Counted from the first letter of the stretch, positions 13,964 through 22,050 are shown. The stretch: DNA of 30,218 nucleotides from CAVRZR01 sp964354215 (GCA_964354215.1 CAYGYT010000023.1:1-30218), one strand, 5' to 3'. Made by a program: numbers and translations. The notes: generated by a model from the sequence alone, not told the origin.

Positions 13964-15517
13964 ATGCCGGAGCGCATGACCGAGCAGCAGCCGACCGTCT
14001 TCGTCGTCGACTTCGGCGCGCAGTACGCGCAGCTCATCGCGCGTCGTGTTCGAGAGTGCCGCGTCTACAGCGAGATCGTGTCGCACGACATCACGCTCGA
14101 AGAGATCGAGAAGCGCAAGCCCGCCGCGCTCATCCTGTCGGGAGGGCCGGCAAGCGTCTACGCCGAAGGCGCGCCCAAGATGGACCCGCGCGTCTACGAC
14201 GCCGGCATACCCATTCTCGGCCTGTGCTACGGCATGCAGCTCATGGCGCTCGATCTGGGCGGCGAGGTGCCGAAGACCGACATCGGCGAGTACGGATTCG
14301 CCCAGCTCACCGTCGAGGACCCGTTGTGCACGCTCTTCGCTGGACTGGAACCTGAGCAGCAGGTGTGGATGAGCCATCGCGACAGCGTGGGCACCGCGCC
14401 AGAGGGGTTCTCCGTCGCAGCCAGCACGCCTACCACAGGCGTCGCTGCGATGGCAGACGCGAAGCGCCGCCTCTACGCGACGCAGTTCCATCCCGAGGTC
14501 GCGCACACTCCTGCGGGCCTGGAAATGCTCAAGCGCTTCCTCTACGACGTGGCGGGTCTGGCTCCGACGTGGACCATGGTGAACATCATCGATGACGCAG
14601 TCGAGCGCATCCGCGCGCAGGTGGGGGATGCGAAGGTCATCTGCGGGCTGTCCGGCGGCGTCGACTCGAGCGTGGTCGCTGCGCTCGTGTACCGCGCAGT
14701 GGGCGAGCAGCTCACGTGCGTCTTCGTCGATCATGGCATGCTCAGACTCGACGAAGCGGACGAGGTTGTGCACGTCTTCCGCGACCAGTTCCACGTGCCG
14801 CTCGTGCACGTGCGTGCCGAGGAGCGCTACCTGTCGCTGCTCGCAGGCGTGACTGACCCCGAGCTCAAGCGCACGATCATCGGCGAGGAGTTCTGGCAGG
14901 TTTTCTTCGAAGAGGCGCTGAAGCTCGAGGGCGTCCGCTTCCTCGCCCAGGGCACCCTCTATCCCGACGTCATCGAGTCAGGCCCGGGCAAGGCGGCCAA
15001 GATCAAGAGCCACCACAACCTCATACCGTTCCCCGAGGGCGTGCACTTCGAGCTCATCGAACCGCTGCGCAACCTCTTCAAGGACGAGGTGCGCGCGGTG
15101 GGAGCAGAGCTCGGCCTCCCCGACGAGATCGTGCACCGACAGCCGTTCCCGGGGCCGGGCCTGGCCGTGCGCATCATCGGCGAGATCACCCACGAGAAGC
15201 TCGAGATGCTTCGGCTTGCCGACGCGATCGTGCGCGAGGAGATCTCGACCTGGGATACGGACCGTAGCGTGTGGCAGTACTTCGCCGTGCTGCCCGACAT
15301 CCGGAGCGTGGGTGTCATGGGCGACGAGCGCACCTACGCGCACCCCATTATCATCAGGGCGGTCGCCTCGGCCGATGCCATGACCGCCGACTGGGCTCGG
15401 CTGCCGCACGACCTGCTGGCGACGATGAGCAACCGCATCATCAACGAGGTTGCGGGCATCAACCGCGTTGCGTACGACATCACGAGCAAGCCGCCCGGCA
15501 CGATCGAATGGGAATAG
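13964..15517 (+). CDS. guaA: GMP synthase (glutamine-hydrolysing)
   Basis: GuaA aminates XMP to GMP using glutamine and ATP. The 517-residue protein has the class-I amidotransferase domain first: VFVVDFGAQYAQLIARRVRE, nucleophile Cys88 in LGLCYGMQLMA, and His in TQFHPEVAHT. The ATP-pyrophosphatase domain follows with the P-loop LSGGVDSS (residues 229-236), then the dimerisation domain with RQPFPGPGLAVRIIGE and the C-terminal YDITSKPPGTIEWE ending typical of GuaA. The start could be ATG 13964 or ATG 13976 (MTEQQ); the second has GGAG a few bases upstream. It follows guaB3 by 12 bases, so IMP-to-GMP conversion is encoded by one transcript. Confidence 0.97.
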   Translation: MPERMTEQQPTVFVVDFGAQYAQLIARRVRECRVYSEIVSHDITLEEIEKRKPAALILSGGPASVYAEGAPKMDPRVYDAGIPILGLCYGMQLMALDLGGEVPKTDIGEYGFAQLTVEDPLCTLFAGLEPEQQVWMSHRDSVGTAPEGFSVAASTPTTGVAAMADAKRRLYATQFHPEVAHTPAGLEMLKRFLYDVAGLAPTWTMVNIIDDAVERIRAQVGDAKVICGLSGGVDSSVVAALVYRAVGEQLTCVFVDHGMLRLDEADEVVHVFRDQFHVPLVHVRAEERYLSLLAGVTDPELKRTIIGEEFWQVFFEEALKLEGVRFLAQGTLYPDVIESGPGKAAKIKSHHNLIPFPEGVHFELIEPLRNLFKDEVRAVGAELGLPDEIVHRQPFPGPGLAVRIIGEITHEKLEMLRLADAIVREEISTWDTDRSVWQYFAVLPDIRSVGVMGDERTYAHPIIIRAVASADAMTADWARLPHDLLATMSNRIINEVAGINRVAYDITSKPPGTIEWE

Positions 15518-15599
15518 CGTCTTCAGAGGTACGCGAGGCACTGGACGTGGGACCGCCGAAGACGGCGGATCCGGCACGAGCGAGCGGATGGTGGGAGCT

Positions 15600-15875
15600 A
15601 TGAACGAGCAGGCCGACGACGCCCGGGAGCGCATTGGGGATCTGCGGGCGAAGATCGACGAGATCGACTGTGCGCTCGTGCATCTATTGAACGAGCGTGC
15701 GGGTATCGCGCTGAAGATTCGCGAGTTCAAACCGGATGCGAACCTCTCGCTCTACGATCCCAAGCGGGAAGAGGAGATCTTCTCGAACCTCGCTCGCTGT
15801 AACGAGGGTCCCCTGTACGCGGACAACCTTCGGGAGATTTACGAGGCGATCCTGCACGTGATGAAGGAGCTCTGA
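15600..15875 (+). CDS. Chorismate mutase, AroQ class
   Basis: A 91-residue all-helical chorismate mutase, which converts chorismate to prephenate for Phe/Tyr synthesis. The pattern IGDLRAKIDEIDCALVHLLN, ERAGIALKIREFK and YDPKREEEI follows the order of active-site Arg/Lys/Asp-Arg-Glu residues in AroQ enzymes. The ATG at 15600 is chosen over longer frames because the protein then begins right at helix 1 and GGGAG lies just upstream, though the spacing is short. The DAHP synthase gene starts 5 bases after its stop. In several bacteria these two are fused or form a complex in which the mutase mediates feedback; here they are separate but clearly coupled. Confidence 0.9.
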   Translation: MNEQADDARERIGDLRAKIDEIDCALVHLLNERAGIALKIREFKPDANLSLYDPKREEEIFSNLARCNEGPLYADNLREIYEAILHVMKEL

Positions 15876-15880
15876 TCGGC

Positions 15881-16675
15881 GTGGTCGATCAGGCGCGGGC
15901 AGTCGGCGCGGTCACGCGGGATGGCGTCGTCACCCTCATCGCTGGACCCTGCTCGGTTGAGAGCCGCGAGCAGATGCACGAGGTAGCCGCTGCATGCGCC
16001 GAGCTGGGAATCCGGGTCATGCGCGGAGGCGCGTACAAGCCGAGGACGAGCCCGTACTCCTTCCAAGGCATGGAGGAGGAGGGCCTCAAGCTCCTCCGAG
16101 AAGCAGCGGACGCCTACGGACTGCTCACGGTGACAGAAGTGGTCGACTCGGCACACGCCGAGATCGTGGACGCGTATGCCGACATCCTCCAGGTTGGCAC
16201 GCGCAACATGGCGAACTACTCGCTTCTCAAGAAGCTCGGCCAGGTCACCGCCGAGAGCGGCAAGCCGGTCCTCTTCAAGCGCGGGATGGCGTCCACCATC
16301 GAGGAATGGCTCGCAGCGAGCGAGTACATCACGATGTACGGCAACCCGAACGTCATCCTATGCGAGCGCGGTATTCGCACATTCGAGACGTCGACCCGGT
16401 TCACCCTCGATATCACCGCCGTGCCGGTTGTGAAGAAGCTCTCGCTCTTGCCCATCATCGTGGATGTCTCGCATCCGACCGGTCAGGCCGATCTCGTGCC
16501 CGCCGTGAGCCGCGCTGCGGTTGCCGTAGGCGCCGACGGCATCATGGTCGAAGTGCACCCCGACCCGCGCCATGCACTCTGCGACGGACCACAATCCCTC
16601 GACCTTGCAGGGTTAAGGGACCTTACCGTCGAACTGCAGCAAGTGGCGGTAGCCGTCCGGCGCGAGCTCGCATAG
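15881..16675 (+). CDS. aroF: 3-deoxy-7-phosphoheptulonate (DAHP) synthase, type I-beta
   Basis: This 264-residue enzyme condenses PEP and erythrose 4-phosphate, the first step of the shikimate pathway. Motifs in order: LIAGPCSVESREQMHE, MRGGAYKPRTSPYSFQG, LQVGTRNMANYSLLKKLG, VLFKRGMASTIEEW, ILCERGIRTFE, IIVDVSHPTGQADLVP and IMVEVHPDPRHALCDGPQSL. These include the metal ligands (Cys in the GPC motif, His in SHPTG, Glu in VEVHP) and substrate Lys/Arg residues. It lacks the N-terminal ferredoxin-like regulatory domain of Thermotoga-type enzymes, so control may come through the adjacent chorismate mutase. GTG start at 15881 with AAGGAG 11 bases upstream, inside the end of the mutase gene. Confidence 0.95.
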   Translation: MVDQARAVGAVTRDGVVTLIAGPCSVESREQMHEVAAACAELGIRVMRGGAYKPRTSPYSFQGMEEEGLKLLREAADAYGLLTVTEVVDSAHAEIVDAYADILQVGTRNMANYSLLKKLGQVTAESGKPVLFKRGMASTIEEWLAASEYITMYGNPNVILCERGIRTFETSTRFTLDITAVPVVKKLSLLPIIVDVSHPTGQADLVPAVSRAAVAVGADGIMVEVHPDPRHALCDGPQSLDLAGLRDLTVELQQVAVAVRRELA

Positions 16676-16752
16676 ACCACCTGCTTCGCGCGACCGAACG
16701 ACACCCTCCCCGGTGCCGCCATGCTGTCGTTCGCGTCGGAAGGGGCTGGCAC

Positions 16753-16959
16753 GTGGCAGACGGTTCGCCGCTCAGTCGCATGTGTCCCCATTGCGGGGCG
16801 AACAATGTCATGCGCTTTGGGGAATGCCACGTGTGCAAGGGCACCGTCTGCGAGCGATGCGGCAACGTTCAGTACATCAAGGGGGAGCGCAAAGTCGTTC
16901 ACGACGACTGCCTCGGCAAGACAGCCGATTCCTTCTCGATGATCAAGTTCGTGAAGTAG
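16753..16959 (+). CDS. Zinc-ribbon miniprotein
   Basis: A 68-residue protein starting at GTG 16753 (AAGGGG 7 bases upstream). It has CPHC (Cys11/14), CHVC (Cys25/28), CERC (Cys33/36) and a final His50-x2-Cys53, enough for two zinc sites. The rest is basic, ending SFSMIKFVK. No enzyme domain fits; such small double-ribbon proteins usually bind nucleic acid or protein partners. It follows the DAHP synthase gene by 77 bases and is closed by a strong hairpin. Conserved Cys spacing and ribosome site make it a real gene despite its size; its role is unknown. Confidence 0.75.
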   Translation: MADGSPLSRMCPHCGANNVMRFGECHVCKGTVCERCGNVQYIKGERKVVHDDCLGKTADSFSMIKFVK

Positions 16960-16966
16960 GCCCTAG

Positions 16967-16996
16967 CCGGCTGCCAGGCCGAAGCCTGGCAGCCGG
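16967..16996 (+). terminator. Strong GC hairpin after the zinc-ribbon gene
   Basis: A perfect 13-bp stem, CCGGCTGCCAGGC (16967-16979) and GCCTGGCAGCCGG (16984-16996), with a CGAA tetraloop, 7 bases after the stop codon. No T-run follows, but its stability and location make it the likely end of the gua-aro transcript. Confidence 0.75.
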
Positions 16997-17005
16997 ACGG
17001 TCCGG

Positions 17006-17036
17006 GCGGGACGGGGGACCCCAGCCTCCGTCCCGC
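17006..17036 (+). terminator. Second hairpin in the zinc-ribbon/pcrA intergenic region
   Basis: GCGGGACGG (17006-17014) pairs perfectly with CCGTCCCGC (17028-17036) around a 13-base loop, directly behind the previous hairpin. It is followed by TCTCGTG, with no T-run. Two stem-loops in series may act together in termination or protect the 3' end. Confidence 0.5.
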
Positions 17037-17062
17037 TCTCGTGTCCAGAGGGCCTGCAAATC

Positions 17063-17098
17063 GCGAGCCGCGACGCGAGCCGCGACGCGAGCCGCGAC
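17063..17098 (+). repeat. Three tandem 12-bp repeats upstream of pcrA
   Basis: GCGAGCCGCGAC occurs three times in a row (17063-17074, 17075-17086, 17087-17098), between the tandem hairpins and the helicase promoter. Function unknown; slippage-derived repeat or protein-binding site. Confidence 0.85.
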
Positions 17099-17133
17099 CT
17101 TGCTGACGGGCGCGCGCGCGAAGTCGCGGCGGC

Positions 17134-17162
17134 TTCACGGTACGCTGCCAAGCGGCTACACT
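17134..17162 (+). promoter_or_regulatory. Possible sigma-A promoter of pcrA
   Basis: TTCACG (17134-17139) and TACACT (17157-17162) with a 17-base spacer, each matching 4 of 6 consensus positions, 31 bases before the helicase ATG. The -10 box lies inside a 12-base string (GCTACACTCACT) repeated before the 26179 gene. Confidence 0.5.
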
Positions 17163-17192
17163 CACTCGGCCAGCTACCCGGAAGCGGGAACG

Positions 17193-19460
17193 ATGCCCGT
17201 CGACCTCTCATCGCTCAACGAACCACAACGCGAGGCCGTCCTGGCAACCGACGGCCCGCTTCTCGTGCTCGCGGGAGCGGGTTCGGGCAAGACGCGCGTG
17301 CTCACGTATCGGATCGCGCACATCGTCGGTGACCTCGGCGTCTCACCTGCGGAGATACTGGCCATCACCTTCACGAACAAGGCTGCAGAGGAGATGCGCG
17401 GGCGCCTCGGCGAGCTAATCGGTCCGGGCGCGCGGATGATGTGGGTGATGACCTTCCACGCCATGTGCGTGCGCATGCTGCGTCTCGATGCCGAGCGGGT
17501 GGGCTACACGCGGCACTTCAGCATCTACGACGACGATGACCGCAAGCGCATGATCGCGCGGGTGATGGCGGAACTCGAGATCGACGAGAAGCGCTACCCG
17601 GCCAACGCCATCGGCGCGAGGATCTCCTCGGCGAAGAACGAGCTCGTCTCGCCTGCCGAATTCACCGCGCGCGCCACATCGCCGCTCGACAAGGCGGCCG
17701 CGAGGATCTTCCCGCGCCTGCAGCAGCGGATGCGCGAGGCGAACGCCATGGACTTCGACGACCTGCTCGTCGAGGCGCACAGGCTCCTCTCCGAGCACAC
17801 CGAGGTCCTCGAGGCGTACCGCGACCGCTTTCGCTACATCCACGTCGACGAGTACCAAGACACGAACCATTCGCAGTACCGGCTCGTGAACCTGCTCGCG
17901 GGCGGCTATCGAAACCTCATGGTTGTGGGCGATGACGATCAGTCGATCTACTCCTGGCGCGGTGCCGACATCCGAAACATCCTCGATTTCGAGCGCGACT
18001 ACCCTGACGCAACGGTCGTGAAACTCGAGGAGAACTACCGCTCGACGGCGCGCATTCTCGCCGCCGCGAACGCGGTCGTCGCGAACAATCAGGGCCGCAC
18101 TCCCAAGACGCTCTACACCGCGAACGCCGAAGGCGAGAAGATTGCGAGCTATCTCGCGAGCAACGAGCGAGACGAGTCGCGGTTCATCGCGGCGGAGATC
18201 GAGCGCCTCAGGCGTGAGGAGCACCGCGCCTACTTCGAGTACGCGGTCTTCTACCGCACGAACGCACAGTCAAGAGCCATAGAGGACGCCTTCATGCGTG
18301 CGGGCGTGCCGTACCGCATCGTGGGCGGTACGCGCTTCTTCGACCGCGCCGAGATCCGCGACGTCACCGCGTATCTCAAGGTCGTGGTGAATCCCGCCGA
18401 CGAGATCTCGCTTCGGCGCATCGTCAACCGTCCCAAACGGGGGATCGGTGACGCGACGCTCGAGAAGGTGGACTTCGAAGCGCGCGTGCGCGGGATCGGG
18501 TTCGAAGCCGGCCTTCGTGCCGCTGCCGAGGAGGACTGGCTCGGCGGAGGGCCTCGCACCCGCATCCTCGGCTTCCTGCAGGTGCTCGACGAGTTGCGTA
18601 CCGAGGCGGCGCGAGGCGGCGCTCTGCGCGACCTCGTGGAGGCCGTGGTGGCCCGCAGCGGCCTTGTGAGCGCCCTCGAGGCCGAGCGAACCGACGAGGC
18701 GCTCGGACGCGCAGACAACATCCGAGAGTTCTTCGGCGTGGCCGAGGAGTACTCACAAACGCACGAGGACGCGGACCTCGGCAGTTTCATGGAGTGGCTC
18801 GCGCTCAGGACCGACCTCGACAGCCTGCAGGAGGGCGAGAGCGCGGTCACCCTCATGACGGTACACACCGCGAAAGGGCTCGAATACCCGGTCGTCTTCA
18901 TGGCCGGCATGGAGGACAGCATCTTCCCTCACCAGAACTCGATGTTCGACCCCGAGGGGCTCGAGGAGGAGCGGCGCCTCGCGTACGTGGGCATCACGCG
19001 GGCGCGGGAGCGGCTCTACCTCACGTACGCGCACACCCGAAGCCTCTACGGGTCCACCCAGTACAACCCGCCGAGCCGCTTCCTGGGTGAGATCCCCGAG
19101 GAGCATGTTGCGGCCGCGGGCGTCGGGTCGCTCGGCATCAGCGGGACGGGCTGGGGACGGCGCGGCGAGGGACGACGTGGGTCGTCCTACGGGTCCGGGC
19201 CGAGCGGCGTGGAGCCGGCCGGCGGGAGCGGCGGAGCCGCTGCGGGCGGGCGCGTGTACGGCTCGGGCGCGCCGCGCTCGGCGCCGCGCGAGAAGCAACC
19301 TGCCGAGACCTTCGAGGTGGGAGAGCGCGTCGACCACAAGGTGTTCGGACTGGGTACGGTCACGTCCGTCGAGGGCGACAAGCTCACCGTCGCGTTCGCG
19401 ACGGCAGGCACGAAGACGCTGCTCGCGGGTTACGCGCCCCTGCGCAAAGTGAGAGACTGA
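17193..19460 (+). CDS. pcrA: UvrD/PcrA-type ATP-dependent DNA helicase
   Basis: A 755-residue superfamily-1A 3'-5' DNA helicase acting in nucleotide-excision repair, mismatch repair and removal of replication roadblocks. The Q-motif Gln12 (LNEPQREAV), Walker A AGAGSGKTR (residues 27-35), ITFTNKAAEEM, Walker B VDEYQDTN (residues 218-225), GDDDQSIYSWRGA, and motifs LEENYRSTARIL, VTLMTVHTAKGLEYPVVF and YVGITRARERLYL all appear in order. After a Gly/Ser/Ala-rich linker (about residues 648-700) comes VDHKVFGLGTVTSVEGDKL, the small C-terminal Tudor-like domain that in PcrA contacts RNA polymerase. The ATG has GGAAGCGGGA just upstream. Longer upstream frames are Arg-rich shadows. Choice between uvrD and pcrA is nomenclature only. 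Confidence 0.95.
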   Translation: MPVDLSSLNEPQREAVLATDGPLLVLAGAGSGKTRVLTYRIAHIVGDLGVSPAEILAITFTNKAAEEMRGRLGELIGPGARMMWVMTFHAMCVRMLRLDAERVGYTRHFSIYDDDDRKRMIARVMAELEIDEKRYPANAIGARISSAKNELVSPAEFTARATSPLDKAAARIFPRLQQRMREANAMDFDDLLVEAHRLLSEHTEVLEAYRDRFRYIHVDEYQDTNHSQYRLVNLLAGGYRNLMVVGDDDQSIYSWRGADIRNILDFERDYPDATVVKLEENYRSTARILAAANAVVANNQGRTPKTLYTANAEGEKIASYLASNERDESRFIAAEIERLRREEHRAYFEYAVFYRTNAQSRAIEDAFMRAGVPYRIVGGTRFFDRAEIRDVTAYLKVVVNPADEISLRRIVNRPKRGIGDATLEKVDFEARVRGIGFEAGLRAAAEEDWLGGGPRTRILGFLQVLDELRTEAARGGALRDLVEAVVARSGLVSALEAERTDEALGRADNIREFFGVAEEYSQTHEDADLGSFMEWLALRTDLDSLQEGESAVTLMTVHTAKGLEYPVVFMAGMEDSIFPHQNSMFDPEGLEEERRLAYVGITRARERLYLTYAHTRSLYGSTQYNPPSRFLGEIPEEHVAAAGVGSLGISGTGWGRRGEGRRGSSYGSGPSGVEPAGGSGGAAAGGRVYGSGAPRSAPREKQPAETFEVGERVDHKVFGLGTVTSVEGDKLTVAFATAGTKTLLAGYAPLRKVRD

Positions 19461-19487
19461 GGCCCAGAACAGCTCGGAGGGAAACCC

Positions 19488-21113
19488 ATGGGTCCGGTAC
19501 TCGTCTTCGGCCATCGCAATCCCGACAACGACTCAGTGTGCTCGGCGGTCGCGTACGCCCACCTGAAGAACCTCACGGACCCCGAGAACGTCTACGTCCC
19601 GGTCCGTTTGGGGCCGGTGCCACGCGAAACAGCATGGGTCTTCTCGCGCCTAGGCCTGGAGCTACCCGAGGAGATCGGGCACGTGCACACGCGCGTGCAG
19701 GACGTGATGACCGAGGATGTCATGACGATCGGCGCGTCCGAGACGCTCCTCGCCGCCGGCCGCCTGATGCGCGATCACCACGTCCGCGCGCTCCCGGTTG
19801 TCGACGGCGGCATTGTTCGTGGTCTCGTGAACGTCGACACGCTCGCATCGCGCTACATCGACGAGATCGGCCTGGAGGGTTTCCGCACGAACCCCGTCGA
19901 GCTCGACCTTCTCGCGCAGGTGCTCGACGCCACGATCCTGCTCGGCAGCCCCTCAACGCAGCTTCACGGCGACGTGCTCATCGGCGCGATGGAGCCCGGT
20001 ACGCTCGTCGGCTACATCAAGCCGGGCGACACGCTCATCGTCGGTGACCGCGTGCGCGCCCAGCCGATGGCGCTCGAGGCGGGGGCCGCCTGCCTCATCA
20101 TCACGGGCGGCAAGACGCCCGCCGCCGGCGTGCTCGATCTCGCTCGCGCCAAGAACGCTGCCGTCCTCGTCACCGCGTACGACACGTTCTCCGCGGCGCG
20201 GCTCGTTGGGCTGTCGTATCGCGTCGGCGACCTTATGGAGACGCACATCACGCTCGTCGAGCCCGACACGCTGCTCTCCGAGGCCACCGAGGATCTTCTC
20301 GCGTCTCCGCACCGCGACGCCGTGGTTGTCGATGACGCCGGTGCCCCGGTCGGGATCCTCACGCGCACGAATGTCGCCCGCGGCCTTCGGCGGCGCGTCA
20401 TCCTCGTGGACCACAACGAGGCCGCGCAGTCCGCACTCGGCATCGAGGAGGCATCGGTCATAGAGATCGTCGACCATCACCGCGTGGGCGACATCCAGAC
20501 GAGCGGGCCGATCCTGTTCCTCAACCTGCCCGTGGGATCGACGGCGAGCATCGTTGCGACGCGCTACGAGACGCTCGGCGTCCCCGTGCCCCCGGCCATA
20601 GCAGGCCTGTTGCTCTCGGCGGTCATGACTGACACCGTGCTCCTCAAGTCGCCCACCACAACAGAGGTCGACCGGGCGGTCGCGAAGCACCTCGCAGCGG
20701 TCGTCGAGGTCGACGCGCAGGAGTTCGGCATGGAGGTCTTCCGCTCGCGCACGGCGGGCGAAGTGTTCTCGGCAGAGCGCGCCGTGACTGCCGACGTGAA
20801 GGAGTACCGCGTGGGCGACGTGGTCGCTGCCATTGCGCAGTTTGAGACCGTGTCCCTCGCCGAGGTGATGGAGCACGACGAGGAGCTTCGTACAGCCATG
20901 GCGGCTCTACGGGAGCGGCGAGGCTACGACCTGGTGCTCATGATGGTCACCGATATCGTGCGGGAAGGGAGCGAGATCCTCGCGGTCGGGAAGGTGAGGC
21001 TCGCCGAGCGCGCGCTCGGTATCTCGCTGTCGAGCGGCTCGATGTGGATGGACGGCGTGCTGTCCCGCAAGAAGCAGGTCGCCGCTCGGCTCGCCGAAGC
21101 CGCCGGCACCTAG
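19488..21113 (+). CDS. Manganese-dependent inorganic pyrophosphatase with CBS and DRTGG domains
   Basis: A 541-residue family-II pyrophosphatase of the DHH superfamily, hydrolysing PPi to phosphate. The metal site GHRNPDNDS (His9, Asp13, Asp15) opens the protein, continued by Asp308 (VDHNEA) and Asp329-His330-His331. The DHHA2 domain ends with SRKKQ (526-530), the substrate-binding signature. Between DHH strands is a regulatory insert: CBS1 (about residues 70-125, VMTEDVMTIGASETLLAAG), a DRTGG domain (about 130-245) and CBS2 (about 247-303). In related enzymes CBS pairs bind AMP/ADP (inhibit) or ATP (activate), and the DRTGG form binds Ap4A; regulation here is by analogy. RBS GGAGGG 5 bases before the ATG. 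Gap to pcrA is 27 bases. Confidence 0.93.
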   Translation: MGPVLVFGHRNPDNDSVCSAVAYAHLKNLTDPENVYVPVRLGPVPRETAWVFSRLGLELPEEIGHVHTRVQDVMTEDVMTIGASETLLAAGRLMRDHHVRALPVVDGGIVRGLVNVDTLASRYIDEIGLEGFRTNPVELDLLAQVLDATILLGSPSTQLHGDVLIGAMEPGTLVGYIKPGDTLIVGDRVRAQPMALEAGAACLIITGGKTPAAGVLDLARAKNAAVLVTAYDTFSAARLVGLSYRVGDLMETHITLVEPDTLLSEATEDLLASPHRDAVVVDDAGAPVGILTRTNVARGLRRRVILVDHNEAAQSALGIEEASVIEIVDHHRVGDIQTSGPILFLNLPVGSTASIVATRYETLGVPVPPAIAGLLLSAVMTDTVLLKSPTTTEVDRAVAKHLAAVVEVDAQEFGMEVFRSRTAGEVFSAERAVTADVKEYRVGDVVAAIAQFETVSLAEVMEHDEELRTAMAALRERRGYDLVLMMVTDIVREGSEILAVGKVRLAERALGISLSSGSMWMDGVLSRKKQVAARLAEAAGT

Positions 21114-21125
21114 GGGTTGTCTGCG

Positions 21126-21791
21126 GTGCCAGGCCCGACTCAGGACTCGTGGCGGCGCGATCTGCGGCCGCGCGTGTTCGCCATCGTGTTCTCGTTCGTC
21201 CTGCTGCTGCTCGTGCTTCTGATGTTCGGCATCCTCATGTCGCCTCCGCTTGCGCATCTCGACGCGCGCCTCTCGGCGCTGGTCCGCGAGCTCCGCACGC
21301 CCGTCCTCACGACAGTCGCGATCTGGGTGACGCACATCGCCGACACCATCACGCTCACGATCCTGACGCTCGGCACGTTTGCAGGGCTCTGGGTCTTCAG
21401 CCGCCGCGCCGAGGCGGTCTTCGTGCTGCTGACCGTGAGCCTCGGCAGCCTCCTGGGGAGCGTCGTTCAGCTACTCGTCCATCGGGGGCGCCCCGCCCAA
21501 GTCGCACTCATCGCGCTGCCCCGCACGTTCAGCTTCCCGTCGGGGCACGCTCTCGGGTCGTTCCTCTACTTTGGCTGCCTGTCGTTCATCGTGCTCGGCG
21601 AGGTGCGCAGGCCCGCGCTTCGCTACGGGCTCGTCACTCTCTTCGCGCTCATCACCGTCGCTGTGGGGCTCTCGCGCGTCTACCTCGGCGTTCACTTCCT
21701 CGGCGATGTCATCGCGGCGTGGCTGCTCGGCGGCGCGATCCTCGTGGTCGCGATCCTCGGCTACTTCGCCTTCACGCAGCCGAAGGAGTAG
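21126..21791 (+). CDS. PAP2-family membrane phosphatase
   Basis: A 221-residue type-2 phosphatidic-acid phosphatase-like protein with about six membrane helices, expected to hydrolyse lipid or isoprenoid phosphates at the outer membrane face. Motif C2 SFPSGHAL (PSGH 138-141) and motif C3 SRVYLGVHFLGD (His190) are intact. Motif C1, usually KxxxxxxRP, here reads QLLVHRGRP: the Lys is replaced by Gln115 while Arg122-Pro123 remain. GTG 21126 is preferred (AGGGG 9 bases upstream) over TTG 21117, which sits on top of that site. It follows the pyrophosphatase stop by 12 bases, so PPi hydrolysis and PAP2 phosphatase share a transcript. Confidence 0.88.
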   Translation: MPGPTQDSWRRDLRPRVFAIVFSFVLLLLVLLMFGILMSPPLAHLDARLSALVRELRTPVLTTVAIWVTHIADTITLTILTLGTFAGLWVFSRRAEAVFVLLTVSLGSLLGSVVQLLVHRGRPAQVALIALPRTFSFPSGHALGSFLYFGCLSFIVLGEVRRPALRYGLVTLFALITVAVGLSRVYLGVHFLGDVIAAWLLGGAILVVAILGYFAFTQPKE

Positions 21792-21856
21792 GCGCGGGGC
21801 CCTTGCAGCGGCTCGGCACGGCGTCTGCTGCTCCGTCTCAGCTCGTCCCATCCGCC

Positions 21857-21956
21857 NNNNNNNNNNNNNNNNNNNNNNNNNNNNNNNNNNNNNNNNNNNN
21901 NNNNNNNNNNNNNNNNNNNNNNNNNNNNNNNNNNNNNNNNNNNNNNNNNNNNNNNN
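21857..21956. other. Assembly gap (100 N)
   Basis: Exactly 100 N, the conventional scaffold spacer of unknown true length. The order of sequence left and right of it therefore depends on scaffolding evidence. The 65 bases before it hold no gene, and about 94 bases after it precede ppk1; a gene in the gap cannot be excluded. Confidence 0.99.
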
Positions 21957-22050
21957 CCGCGATCACATTCTGCAGCCGCTTGGACGTGGTTGTCGGGTAC
22001 GATAGCTGCGGCCGACAGAAGCGCACAACCGAGGTCGAGCGGCAACGCCG

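Noticed and set aside
12899..14809. 636-codon minus-strand frame opposite guaB3-guaA
   Set aside because: Shadow frame with His/Arg/Asp-rich composition and no recognisable domain.
15450..15599. N-terminal extension of the chorismate mutase
   Set aside because: The upstream frame overlaps guaA and is Gly/Arg/Thr-rich; the AroQ fold begins right after ATG 15600.
21957..22050. Promoter for ppk1 (TTGGAC at 21980, TACGAT at 21998)
   Set aside because: The spacer is only 12 bases, too short for a sigma-A promoter; the real promoter may lie in the gap.
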